From positions 682,001 to 746,000 of the forward strand of contig NZ_CP162412.1 of assembly GCF_040931995.1 (NCBI RefSeq): 64,000 nucleotides of DNA, read 5' to 3'. The notes under the pieces were generated by a model. That model did not search any database. It was not told the origin of the DNA and saw nothing but the letters and a program-made list of their open reading frames with translations. This document shows positions 17,113 through 25,369 of the stretch, piece after piece; position 1 is the stretch's first letter, and each line of letters opens with the position of its first letter. The translations under genes and the position numbers were made by a program. Source of the DNA: Pelagovum sp. HNIBRBA483. GTDB taxonomy: Bacteria > Pseudomonadota > Alphaproteobacteria > Rhodobacterales > Rhodobacteraceae.

Positions 17113-18555
17113 TCATGCGGCTTGAGATTGGCGATGAGAGGCGCTGGCGCCTAGTGGGAAAACTTTTGCGGGATTGAGAAGCCACGCCGGATCAAAGACG
17201 TCCTTGACGGCCATTTGTGCCGCGAGATCGTCTGGCGTGTACTGTGTCAGCATGAGGTCACGTTTCTCGATGCCAACTCCATGTTCACCAGTCAAACAAC
17301 CGCCCACCTCGACACAAAGCTTCAGGATTTCGGCGCCAAAGGCTTCGCAAGTTTCAAGGTCGCCTGGCTTGTTAGCATTGTAGAGGATCAGTGGATGCAT
17401 ATTGCCGTCACCCGCGTGGAACACGTTGGCCACATCAAGCCCGAACTCGCGGCTCATTTCACCGATGCGGCGCAGAACGAACGGAAGCTCGGATACTGGG
17501 ATCGTGCCGTCAAGGCACATGTAGTCGTTGATTTGCCCCATTGCTCCAAATGCGGACTTCCGGCCTAGCCATATCCGCGCTGCTTCGTCGGCATCGCGCG
17601 CTTCGCGCAGCTCCACAGGGTTATGAGCTTCCGCAATCGCTGTAATTTTTGCCAGCTGTTCCTCAATTTCGGCGGCAGATCCCTCAACCTCGATGATCAA
17701 AAGCGCCTCGCACATCGGATATCCGGCCTTAGCAAACGCTTCGCAGGCTTCGATGCAGGGGCGATCCATGAATTCGATTGCAACGGGCAATACACCCGCC
17801 TTGATGATGTCGCTCACGCACGCGCCGGCGACTTCGTTGCTGTCAAAGCCCATCAGGATTGGCCGGGCGCCTTCCGGCTTGGGGAGAATGCGAAGGGTGG
17901 CCTCTGTCACCACGCCGAGCTGCCCCTCGGATCCGCAGATGACACCCAACAGATCAAGCCCGCCTGCGTCCATGTGAGCGCCGCCGATTTCTGTGATTGT
18001 GCCGTCCATCATCACCATCGTGACACCCAGAAGGTTGTTCGTGGTAACTCCGTACTTCAGGCAGTGCGCGCCGCCTGAGTTCATCGCGATATTGCCGGAA
18101 ATGGCGCATGCGAGCTGCGAGGAGGGGTCTGGCGCATAGAAGTAACCGTCTGTCTCGACCGCGCCAGTCACTGAAAGATTGGTGCGGCCGGATTGAACGC
18201 GAATGAACCGGTTGTCGTAGTCAGTTTCCAATACCTCGTTGAGCCGTGCGACGCCAAGAATGACGGCATCAGCAGTCGGGAGGGCGCCGCCAGCGAGCGA
18301 GGTGCCCGATCCGCGTGGCACGACGGGTACACCCTCCTCGTGACAAATCCGTAAGATCGCAGACACTTCCTCTGTTGATTGCGGAAGTGTCGCGCAAAGA
18401 GGGGGGCAGCGGTACGCGCTGAGGCCGTCGCACTCATAGGCGCGGGTTTCTGATTCGTCCGAGATAACCGCGCCAGCAGGCAGTACGGCGCTCAATCTCT
18501 CAACGATCAGGCCCTTTTTTGCGATTACAGCGCCATTTGGCTCCGGCATTTCCAT
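17113..18555 (-). CDS. glcD: Glycolate oxidase catalytic subunit GlcD
   Basis: The 480-residue FAD-linked oxidase has the PCMH FAD domain ('VVPRGSGTSLAGGALP', 'AISGNIAMNSGGAHCLKYG', 'GSEGQLGVVTEATLRILP') and a complete C-terminal oxidase domain. That domain contains 'HAGDGNMHPLI' and 'CLTGEHGVGIEKR', with the metal/substrate-binding His residues. It oxidises glycolate to glyoxylate. The ATG at 18555 has a perfect GGAGG site; the upstream in-frame extension would include the operator. The palindrome TTGGT-N11-ACCAA at 18570-18590 lies immediately upstream, identical in design to that in front of the FadR-type regulator gene. Confidence 0.95.
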   Translation of the reverse strand: MEMPEPNGAVIAKKGLIVERLSAVLPAGAVISDESETRAYECDGLSAYRCPPLCATLPQSTEEVSAILRICHEEGVPVVPRGSGTSLAGGALPTADAVILGVARLNEVLETDYDNRFIRVQSGRTNLSVTGAVETDGYFYAPDPSSQLACAISGNIAMNSGGAHCLKYGVTTNNLLGVTMVMMDGTITEIGGAHMDAGGLDLLGVICGSEGQLGVVTEATLRILPKPEGARPILMGFDSNEVAGACVSDIIKAGVLPVAIEFMDRPCIEACEAFAKAGYPMCEALLIIEVEGSAAEIEEQLAKITAIAEAHNPVELREARDADEAARIWLGRKSAFGAMGQINDYMCLDGTIPVSELPFVLRRIGEMSREFGLDVANVFHAGDGNMHPLILYNANKPGDLETCEAFGAEILKLCVEVGGCLTGEHGVGIEKRDLMLTQYTPDDLAAQMAVKDVFDPAWLLNPAKVFPLGASASHRQSQAA

Positions 18556-18569
18556 AGCGATACCTCCGA

Positions 18570-18590
18570 TTGGTAAAAAAATATAACCAA
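18570..18590. promoter_or_regulatory. Palindromic operator, TTGGT-N11-ACCAA (copy 2), at glcD
   Basis: TTGGT (18570-18574) and ACCAA (18586-18590) flank 11 A/T bases, with A and T extending the arms by one pair (ATTGGT...ACCAAT). The site lies 14 bp upstream of the glcD start and between divergent glcD and the DUF599 gene. The only other copy I see is in front of the FadR-type regulator at 1517-1537. Confidence 0.7.
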
Positions 18591-18633
18591 TTTTTGCATA
18601 TGGCAAGTGTGCCCTTACGGATATAGGAAATCT

Positions 18634-19338
18634 ATGACGCTACTTGACCATCTCGCCCTGATGTCAGCCTTCGACGCTATTGCGGTATCGCTTCTTTTGT
18701 TTTCTTGGCTGGGAATCAGTTGGCGCATTGAGCATCCGGCAAAAGGCCGAAAGTCGGTAACTTCTTTGATGGCGGAATATCGGCGCGACTGGATGTCGGA
18801 GTTCGTGACCCGCGACAATCGCATATTCGATGCGACCCTTGTCGCAAGTTTACGCCAAGGCACCTCCTTTTTTGCCTCGACCTGTATTCTAGCGATTGGT
18901 GGTGTGCTTGCCTTGGTCGGGAACACAGCACCGCTACGCGGTGTTGCGGAGGAATTCACGTCGTCGGCTGCGCCAGCGTTTGTTTGGCAGTTGAAATTGA
19001 TGTTCGTTGCTTTGTTCCTCACTAACGCCTTTCTGAAATTTGTCTGGGCGCATCGGGTTTTTGGTTATTGCTCGGTCGTGATGGGATCTGTTCCCAATGA
19101 TCCGGAGCACCCGCTTGCACGTCCTCGCGCCCGTCAGGCCGCGGAACTCAATATCCGGGCCGCAGTTAACTATAATCGTGGTTTGCAATCGATGTATTTC
19201 GCGCTGGGAACACTGGCGTGGCTTATGGGGCCGGTGCCTCTTTTGATAGCGATTGCCGTTGTTGTCTGGCTGTTGTGGAGCCGCGAATTTGCCTCGATCC
19301 CGCGTGATGTGCTGGAGTCAGAGCGGCGGGAGCCATGA
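18634..19338 (+). CDS. DUF599 family membrane protein
   Basis: The 234-residue protein has four predicted membrane helices: ~4-25 'DHLALMSAFDAIAVSLLLFSW', ~78-100, ~118-140 and a C-terminal 'VPLLIAIAVVVWLLW'. Between the first two helices is the DUF599 signature 'WRIEHPAKGRKSVTSLMAEY'. The ATG at 18634 follows an AGGA site. The function of the family is unknown. It is divergent from glcD across the operator, and its 3' end overlaps the convergent hyi gene by 21 bp. Confidence 0.85.
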   Translation: MTLLDHLALMSAFDAIAVSLLLFSWLGISWRIEHPAKGRKSVTSLMAEYRRDWMSEFVTRDNRIFDATLVASLRQGTSFFASTCILAIGGVLALVGNTAPLRGVAEEFTSSAAPAFVWQLKLMFVALFLTNAFLKFVWAHRVFGYCSVVMGSVPNDPEHPLARPRARQAAELNIRAAVNYNRGLQSMYFALGTLAWLMGPVPLLIAIAVVVWLLWSREFASIPRDVLESERREP

Positions 19339-20073
19339 CAATCCGTCTTCGGTCTGCCCTTTTGGGTGATATTCCCCGCTTACCCAGCCTTTGAAACCGA
19401 CACGGTTCAGACCGTCGAAGAAGCTCCCATAGTTGAAGCCATCATTGGTTGGTTCGTGGCGATCGGGAATTCCGCCGATTTGGATATGTGCCGCGCGTGA
19501 CGCAACTTTGCCCCATGCGCTGTAGATATCGCCCGTGATTTTGTATGCGTGATAGGTGTCGAACTGTAAGAATAGGTTTGGAGCGTCGACCTCGTCGAGG
19601 ATTGAAAGCGCTTCGTTAAAATCCGACAGTGCGTAGCGCGGGATATCTGCCGTGTTTATGGGCTCTATCGTGAAAGCCTGCCAAGGGGCTTGGCGCGTTG
19701 CGTATTTTAGGTTTTCGCAAAACACGGCACGCCAGTTCGGTGCGCTGGTTCGGCCCGCCATGATATGGACGAAATCGGGTCGAAGGACCTTTGCAAACTC
19801 TAACGTTCTTTCTAATTCGCGCTTGAACTCATTGACGCGGTCAGGATTGGCGGCGCTGCCAAAAAAATCTGGATCGGGAGGATCGACTGGACAGTTGAAG
19901 AGCGCGAGGGATAAATTCGCGGCTTTCAACTGCTCGGAGATTTGCAACGGGCCGAGCGCGCCGGGGAAGAGCACTTCCACACCCTCAAAGCCAGCCTGAC
20001 GTGCGCGACCGAACCTTTCAGTCAGGGGGACTTCGTTGAACAGCAATGTCAGGTTGGCACAAAAGCGGGGCAT
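19318..20073 (-). CDS. hyi: Hydroxypyruvate isomerase family protein
   Basis: The 251-residue TIM-barrel sugar-phosphate-isomerase-like protein starts 'MPRFCANLTLLFNEVPLTER', the typical Hyi N-terminus. It has metal/catalytic acidic residues in 'FTIEPINTADIP' and 'WVSGEYHPKG', and 'LQFDTYHAYKI' with Asp and His ligands. Hyi interconverts hydroxypyruvate and tartronate semialdehyde. Next to glcDEF this fits glyoxylate/C2 metabolism, in which glyoxylate is condensed to tartronate semialdehyde. The ATG at 20073 is preferred over the long extension to 20139. It is 2 bp downstream of the DUF1285 gene and probably co-transcribed with it. OtnI-type isomerases for other acids are an alternative. Confidence 0.87.
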   Translation of the reverse strand: MPRFCANLTLLFNEVPLTERFGRARQAGFEGVEVLFPGALGPLQISEQLKAANLSLALFNCPVDPPDPDFFGSAANPDRVNEFKRELERTLEFAKVLRPDFVHIMAGRTSAPNWRAVFCENLKYATRQAPWQAFTIEPINTADIPRYALSDFNEALSILDEVDAPNLFLQFDTYHAYKITGDIYSAWGKVASRAAHIQIGGIPDRHEPTNDGFNYGSFFDGLNRVGFKGWVSGEYHPKGQTEDGLSWLPPL

Positions 20074-20075
20074 GC

Positions 20076-20663
20076 TTAAAGTAGATCGTTTGCGGGAATG
20101 ATGGGAAAGAAACACCCCGCCGAGCGAATGCCGAACCATGCTTCGCCCTCGTGGTCGGCAATTACACCGATATCGACGAGTCTGTAAAAACTCTTCCGAT
20201 CAATCAATGCATCGAGATTTCGCCTGATGCGAATATAGGGCGACGGCTCACCTGTTTCAGGGTCTCGTTCCACACGAATGGGGTGGTCCGGCCCGGCCAG
20301 CACTTCATCGTCAACATTAGTGACAAAGGCGAGGCCCGCGTCGGTTTGGTTGAAGTCGACAGCCACAAACGGGGCATCGTCGACCTTGATGCCGACCTTT
20401 TCAACGGGTGTTACAAGAAAGTAGTCGTCTCCGTCTTTGCGGATGATGCCGGAGAACAGTTTGACCAACTCATGCCGTCCAATCGGTGTACCCAGATAGA
20501 ACCAAGTCCCGTCGCGGGCGATACGCATATCGAGATCACCGCAGAACGGGGGATTCCACTTTTCAACAGGGGGCGGGCCCTTCCTCGCGGCTGCGCGGGC
20601 TGAGCTTGCGATACTGTCTGCACTTGGTTTCACAGTCATTGGTCCGTTCGTAAATTTTGCCAT
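20076..20663 (-). CDS. DUF1285 family protein
   Basis: The ~195-residue protein has the DUF1285 core: 'PPPVEKWNPPFCGDLDMRIARDG' (read in parts), 'WFYLGTPIGRHELVKLFSGI', 'VEKVGIKVDDAPFVAVDF' and 'IRIRRNLDALIDRKSFYRL'. The family has two small beta-rich subdomains and no known reaction. The start is uncertain: ATG 20663 is used, with in-frame ATGs at 20639 and 20699 as alternatives. It is divergent from the MoxR operon by 58 bp. This pairing is common in alphaproteobacteria and suggests a related role in envelope or stress physiology. Confidence 0.82.
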   Translation of the reverse strand: MAKFTNGPMTVKPSADSIASSARAAARKGPPPVEKWNPPFCGDLDMRIARDGTWFYLGTPIGRHELVKLFSGIIRKDGDDYFLVTPVEKVGIKVDDAPFVAVDFNQTDAGLAFVTNVDDEVLAGPDHPIRVERDPETGEPSPYIRIRRNLDALIDRKSFYRLVDIGVIADHEGEAWFGIRSAGCFFPIIPANDLL

Positions 20664-20721
20664 TGGGCTTTCAAAAGTTATCTGTTCTCCTGCGGACATA
20701 GTGTTCATGCAAGGAGAAGTC

Positions 20722-21726
20722 ATGGCAGAGAGCGACGCAATCATGGGCGAGGTCGAAAATCTGAGCAAGCAGCTTCGTGCTGCGCGGGATAGTATTGCGG
20801 GACGTTTCATTGGGCAGGAGGCGGTCGTTGAGCTGGCTTTGGGAGCGATGCTCGCCGGCGGACACGCGCTTCTTGTTGGTTTGCCGGGGCTTGGGAAGAC
20901 ACGCCTTGTCGAAACACTTGGGACCGTTATGGGGCTGCATGCAAATCGTGTACAGTTTACGCCGGACCTTATGCCTTCGGATATTATTGGTGCCGAGGTG
21001 CTTGAAACAGCTGACGATGGCACTCGTCATTTCCGGTTTGTTGAAGGGCCGGTTTTTTGTCAGTTGCTGATGGCGGACGAGATCAATCGGGCCAGCCCGC
21101 GGACCCAATCTGCACTTCTTCAGGCGATGCAGGAACGGGAGGTTTCTGTTGCGGGCCAACGGAAAGTGATGGGAAAGCCATTTCACGTTTTGGCCACCCA
21201 GAACCCGATTGAGCAGGAGGGGACATACCCGCTTCCCGAAGCGCAACTGGACCGTTTCTTGGTGCAAATTGACGTCGCTTATCCGGATCGGGAAACAGAG
21301 CGCGATATTATCCTCGCGACGACTGGCGTTGAAGAAGGTGCAGCGAAACCCGTGTTTGGCGCGGAAAGTTTGCTGCGGGCGCAGGAACTCGTGCGTCGCG
21401 TTCCAGTTGGTGAAAGCGTTGTTGAGTTGATCCTCGACTTGGTGCGCAATTGCCGCCCTGGTGCAGAGGTGAACGGCGAAGTGGTCAGAAATATCGTCTG
21501 GGGGCCGGGGCCACGCGCGGCGCAAGCGCTCTTGTTGATGGCGAAGGCGAGGGCTCTCTTACGCGGCAGCTACGCGCCGTCGGCAGATGATGTGGTGGCG
21601 CTGGCGGTCCCTGTTTTGCGCCACCGGATGGCGATCAGCTACGCTGCACGCGCGGAAGGCGCGACGATCGAGGGCATGATAGCCGAAACCGTTTCGCGCA
21701 TCCTCGCGGAAGAGGCCGCCGCGTGA
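20722..21726 (+). CDS. MoxR-family AAA+ ATPase
   Basis: The 334-residue ATPase has Walker A 'GLPGLGKTRLVETL', Walker B 'LLMADEINRASPRTQSALL' and sensor region 'VLATQNPIEQEGTYPLPEAQLDRF', all diagnostic of MoxR. A C-terminal lid domain follows. MoxR proteins act as chaperone-like activators, usually with a VWA-domain partner. The ATG at 20722 has an AAGGAG site. The stop overlaps the next start as GTGA, beginning a run of four coupled genes. Confidence 0.95.
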   Translation: MAESDAIMGEVENLSKQLRAARDSIAGRFIGQEAVVELALGAMLAGGHALLVGLPGLGKTRLVETLGTVMGLHANRVQFTPDLMPSDIIGAEVLETADDGTRHFRFVEGPVFCQLLMADEINRASPRTQSALLQAMQEREVSVAGQRKVMGKPFHVLATQNPIEQEGTYPLPEAQLDRFLVQIDVAYPDRETERDIILATTGVEEGAAKPVFGAESLLRAQELVRRVPVGESVVELILDLVRNCRPGAEVNGEVVRNIVWGPGPRAAQALLLMAKARALLRGSYAPSADDVVALAVPVLRHRMAISYAARAEGATIEGMIAETVSRILAEEAAA

Positions 21727-22604
21727 ACCTGCCCCGTGCAAAGACGCGCGATGCTGTTCGAGCGGCGGCAGAAGTTGCGGCGGCGAAGGTGCCGCCAGTG
21801 CTTCTGCAAGCCGAGCGTTTGGCCGAAACGGTGCTTTTGGGTGCTCATGGACGTAGGCGATCCGGTATTGGGGATACGTTTTGGCAATATCGTAATGCGG
21901 GTCCGCTGGATGATGCGCGACGGATTGATTGGCGCCGTTCAGCGCGTGGCGATCAAACCTTTGTTCAGGAGCGCGAATGGCAGGTCGCCCGCAATGTCGT
22001 GCTATGGGTGGATCAGGCGCATTCGATGCGGTTCGGCTCGGCGGGAGTTGAGAAAGCGGAGCGCGCGGCTGTTTTGGGCCTCGCAGTAGCGATTATTTTG
22101 CTTCGTGGGGGCGAACGGGCGGGAATTGTGGGTCCGCGCAATGTGCCGCCGATGCGCGGTGCCAGCCAGATAGCTCGCTTGACCGCGGCGATCCTAGAGA
22201 GTCCTGAATGTGATTACGGTGTGCCTCCTTCAGTCGCTTTCGATTCCGCTGGCGTCATCATGATTTCGGATTTTTTGGGTGATATTGAGGCCATAGAATC
22301 TTCGGTTGGTTCACTGGCGGCTCGCGGTCGCCGCGGTATCCTGTTTCAGATCGTGGACCCACATGAACGTGAGTTCCCTTTCGAGGGACGCACAATATTT
22401 GAAAGCATGGGTGGGACCATTTGGCATGAAACAGATCGTGCGGCGGGTCTAAGAGAAGGGTACCGAGCACGATTTGCCAAACGAGAGGCTGCATTGCGCG
22501 ACCTTGCCCGCAGCCGCGGCTGGATATTTGGGCAGCATGTGACAGATCGGGCCGCAACCGAAGGGCTTGTTTGGTTGAGAAATGCGGTAGAGGGGCAGGC
22601 GTGA
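21723..22604 (+). CDS. DUF58 domain-containing protein (MoxR partner)
   Basis: The 293-residue protein has the DUF58 signature 'DARRIDWRRSARGDQTFVQE' followed by a VWA-like fold segment 'NVVLWVDQAHSMRFGS'. There the MIDAS-type DxS is changed to DQAHS. No membrane segment is visible, unlike many DUF58 proteins. It starts at a GTG that overlaps the moxR stop and ends overlapping the next gene. It is the expected MoxR client or adaptor, but the biochemical role is unknown. Confidence 0.9.
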   Translation: MNLPRAKTRDAVRAAAEVAAAKVPPVLLQAERLAETVLLGAHGRRRSGIGDTFWQYRNAGPLDDARRIDWRRSARGDQTFVQEREWQVARNVVLWVDQAHSMRFGSAGVEKAERAAVLGLAVAIILLRGGERAGIVGPRNVPPMRGASQIARLTAAILESPECDYGVPPSVAFDSAGVIMISDFLGDIEAIESSVGSLAARGRRGILFQIVDPHEREFPFEGRTIFESMGGTIWHETDRAAGLREGYRARFAKREAALRDLARSRGWIFGQHVTDRAATEGLVWLRNAVEGQA

Positions 22605-25369
22605 TCGCTGGACTGACTTTCGAGACGCCATTGTTGCTAACCGGCTTGCTTGCGCTGCCGGTCCTCTGGGTCTTGTTGAAAGCGGTACCGCCTTCACCGC
22701 TGCGGCAGAGATTTCCGGCGGTTTCTCTCCTTCTCGGGCTGGGTGACAAGGAGAGCCAAACGGAACGGACACCGATCTGGCTTTTGGTGCTGCGCTGTAT
22801 CGCAGTCGCATTAGTTATTCTTGGTGCGGCTGGTCCTACTTACGCGCCAAACGGAACCGGCGAACGTCAAACCGCGCCCTTGTTGCTTTTGATTGATAAC
22901 AGCTGGGCCGCGGCTCCTGAGTGGGCCGAGCGGGTTTCCTTGGCGGAGGCTGAAATCGCCCGTGCGGGGCAAGAAGGGCGAGAAATAGCCATTGTTGCCA
23001 CGAGTGCGCCGCCGGATACTTTGGTTTGGAGCGATTGGAACGACGCTCGGGCGGTGCTGGAGGCCATGTCGCCAGAACCGTGGCTGGGTGGGGAGGTAGA
23101 TCATATTGAATGGTTGTCCCAGCTGAAGGAACCGAGTGAGACAGTTTGGATTGCCGATGGTCTGGCAGGGGAGTGGCGCTCCCAGATTCTTGATCTGCGA
23201 AAGGGGGAGGGCGCCGTTCGCGTGTTTGCACAGCCTGATTCCACGTTCCTGATAGAATCAGTGACGGTTAACGATGGAAACCTCCGTGTGGCTGCGCAAG
23301 TGCGGCGATCAGAAGTGGCGATGTCGCGTGATTTGCGGGTGATCGGGCTTGATCCGGCTGGCCGCGAACGGTCGCTTTCAGAGGCCACGATCACCTTCGA
23401 GGCAGGTGACGTTTTTGCCGAGGTCGACATTCCTTTGCCCACGGAAATAAGGAACCGCGTCACCCGCGTAGAGAGTGCCGCTCTCCCCTCTGCCGGTGCT
23501 GTATTTCTGGTTGGAGATCGGCTACGTCGCCCGAAAGTAGCGCTCGTTGCTGGTGGCGCATCGCGGGAAGGTGCGGATCTTTTGTCGCCGCTCCACTACT
23601 TGCGCGAAGCTTTAAGACCCAGCGCAGACCTCTTTGAGCGACCTCTGGCGGAGGTGCTGCCTGCGGGGATGGATGCGATCTTGTTGGCGGATGTGGCGGA
23701 TATTTCCGGTGCGGACGCAGAGCAACTGCTGGATTGGGTGCGCGATGGAGGAACGCTGATCCGTTTTGCCGGACCGCGGCTGGCTGCTCGTGATCCATCA
23801 ATGCCGACGCTGGAACCTCTCTTACCAGTAAGGTTGCGAACTGGCGGGCGAAGCATTGGCGGAGTGATGAGTTGGGGCGCACCGAAGACCTTGGCCCCGT
23901 TTGAAAGTGAGAGCCCGTTCTTCGGCTTGCAAGTGCCTGAAGATATTGAAATCACGACGCAAGTGGTGGCCCAGCCGGACCCTGACCTGAGCCGAAGAGT
24001 GCTTGCGGCGCTTGATGACGGTACGCCGCTTGTGACCCGTAAGTTTGAAGGTTCGGGGCAAATTGTTCTTTTCCATGTGACGGCCAATGCGGAGTGGTCC
24101 AATTTACCCCTTTCGGGGCTATTCGTTGACATGCTTCAACGCCTGGCCGTTGGGAGTGGTCAGGGTGGGGAAAAACAAAAGCCAGATGCGGAGAGCCAAT
24201 GGCGTTTGCAAGATGCGCTTGATGGGTTTGGGCGGGTACGGATAGTGGATACGGCTCTGCCAGTGAGTGGCGCGGACTTGGCATCTGACAGGATCGGGTC
24301 GCGGGTGCAGCCAGGAATATACGAAGGGGTTGCTGGCCGCTTTGCAGTAAATGTAGCGGATGGGACTGGTTCATTAGTGCCAATGCAGTGGCCAGATTGG
24401 GTTGTTCAGCTGAATTCAGCGGAACCGACTCCATTTCCGATCGCGCCTTGGTTGTTCCTGATGGCTATCGGTGCTGTTTTTGCCGATTTCTTAGCCACGT
24501 TGGTCATTTCTGGAAGGTTGGGCGGATTAGCGCGGCGCTTGTTGCCTGTCTTGTTGGCGATGACTGTTGGTTTGCCACTGGGGGAGCGGGTCTATGCGCA
24601 GGCGACCGATCCGCAACACCTGCGCTCCGCAGCGGAGGTAACTTTAGCTTATGTGTTGACTGGCAATGCAGAGGTTGACCGCGTCTCGCAAGAGGGTTTG
24701 CAGGGCCTCTCGACAGTTTTGACGCAGAGAACAGCCGTTGAACCAGCCGCGCCAGTGGGGGTTGATCCAGAAGCGGACGAATTGGCCTTTTACCCGCTCC
24801 TGTACTGGCCGATCACCAATGGCCAAAGCGTCCCTTCGCGCAATGGTTATGAGAAGTTGAACAGATATCTGAATTCTGGAGGGATGATCCTGTTCGATAC
24901 GGGCGACGGGGATATCGCAAATTTTGGTGTTGGAACGCCTGAGGGGAATAAACTGCAGGCCATTGCGATTGGGCTTGAGATACCACCCTTGGAGCCAATA
25001 GCAGAGGATCATGTACTTTCGCGTGCGTTTTATCTTTTGCAGGAATTTCCGGGGCGACATAACGGCGAAGTATGGGTGGAAGTTCTGCGGGGCGACCCAA
25101 CGGAGAATACAGCCGGGGTGGACGGCCCGTTCAGAGATCCCAATGATGGCGTCACCCCTGTGATTATTGGCGGAAATGATTGGGCGCGTGCATGGGCATT
25201 GGATGCGGCGGCCTTTCCGATTTATCCGGTAGGACGCGGGCAGGCCGGTGCGCGTCAAAGGGAGCTAGCCTTCCGGTTCGGCGTGAATGTCGTGATGCAT
25301 GTTTTAACCGGTAATTACAAAGCGGATCAGGTGCATGTGCCTGCGCTTCTCGACAGATTGGGGGAGTGA
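22601..25369 (+). CDS. BatA/DUF4159 large membrane protein
   Basis: The 922-residue protein starts at a GTG overlapping the DUF58 stop (GTGA). Its N-terminus ('TFETPLLLTGLLALPVLWVL', then a second helix near residue 65) is the aerotolerance-regulator (BatA) N-terminal domain. A VWA-like/GATase-like periplasmic part follows. A transmembrane pair lies near residues 620-680 ('PWLFLMAIGAVFADFLATL' and 'RLLPVLLAMTVGLPLG'). The last ~220 residues form a DUF4159 domain ('LAFYPLLYWPITNGQ', 'GGMILFDTGDGD'). It likely assembles with MoxR and DUF58 at the inner membrane. The function is unknown. Confidence 0.88.
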   Translation: MIAGLTFETPLLLTGLLALPVLWVLLKAVPPSPLRQRFPAVSLLLGLGDKESQTERTPIWLLVLRCIAVALVILGAAGPTYAPNGTGERQTAPLLLLIDNSWAAAPEWAERVSLAEAEIARAGQEGREIAIVATSAPPDTLVWSDWNDARAVLEAMSPEPWLGGEVDHIEWLSQLKEPSETVWIADGLAGEWRSQILDLRKGEGAVRVFAQPDSTFLIESVTVNDGNLRVAAQVRRSEVAMSRDLRVIGLDPAGRERSLSEATITFEAGDVFAEVDIPLPTEIRNRVTRVESAALPSAGAVFLVGDRLRRPKVALVAGGASREGADLLSPLHYLREALRPSADLFERPLAEVLPAGMDAILLADVADISGADAEQLLDWVRDGGTLIRFAGPRLAARDPSMPTLEPLLPVRLRTGGRSIGGVMSWGAPKTLAPFESESPFFGLQVPEDIEITTQVVAQPDPDLSRRVLAALDDGTPLVTRKFEGSGQIVLFHVTANAEWSNLPLSGLFVDMLQRLAVGSGQGGEKQKPDAESQWRLQDALDGFGRVRIVDTALPVSGADLASDRIGSRVQPGIYEGVAGRFAVNVADGTGSLVPMQWPDWVVQLNSAEPTPFPIAPWLFLMAIGAVFADFLATLVISGRLGGLARRLLPVLLAMTVGLPLGERVYAQATDPQHLRSAAEVTLAYVLTGNAEVDRVSQEGLQGLSTVLTQRTAVEPAAPVGVDPEADELAFYPLLYWPITNGQSVPSRNGYEKLNRYLNSGGMILFDTGDGDIANFGVGTPEGNKLQAIAIGLEIPPLEPIAEDHVLSRAFYLLQEFPGRHNGEVWVEVLRGDPTENTAGVDGPFRDPNDGVTPVIIGGNDWARAWALDAAAFPIYPVGRGQAGARQRELAFRFGVNVVMHVLTGNYKADQVHVPALLDRLGE

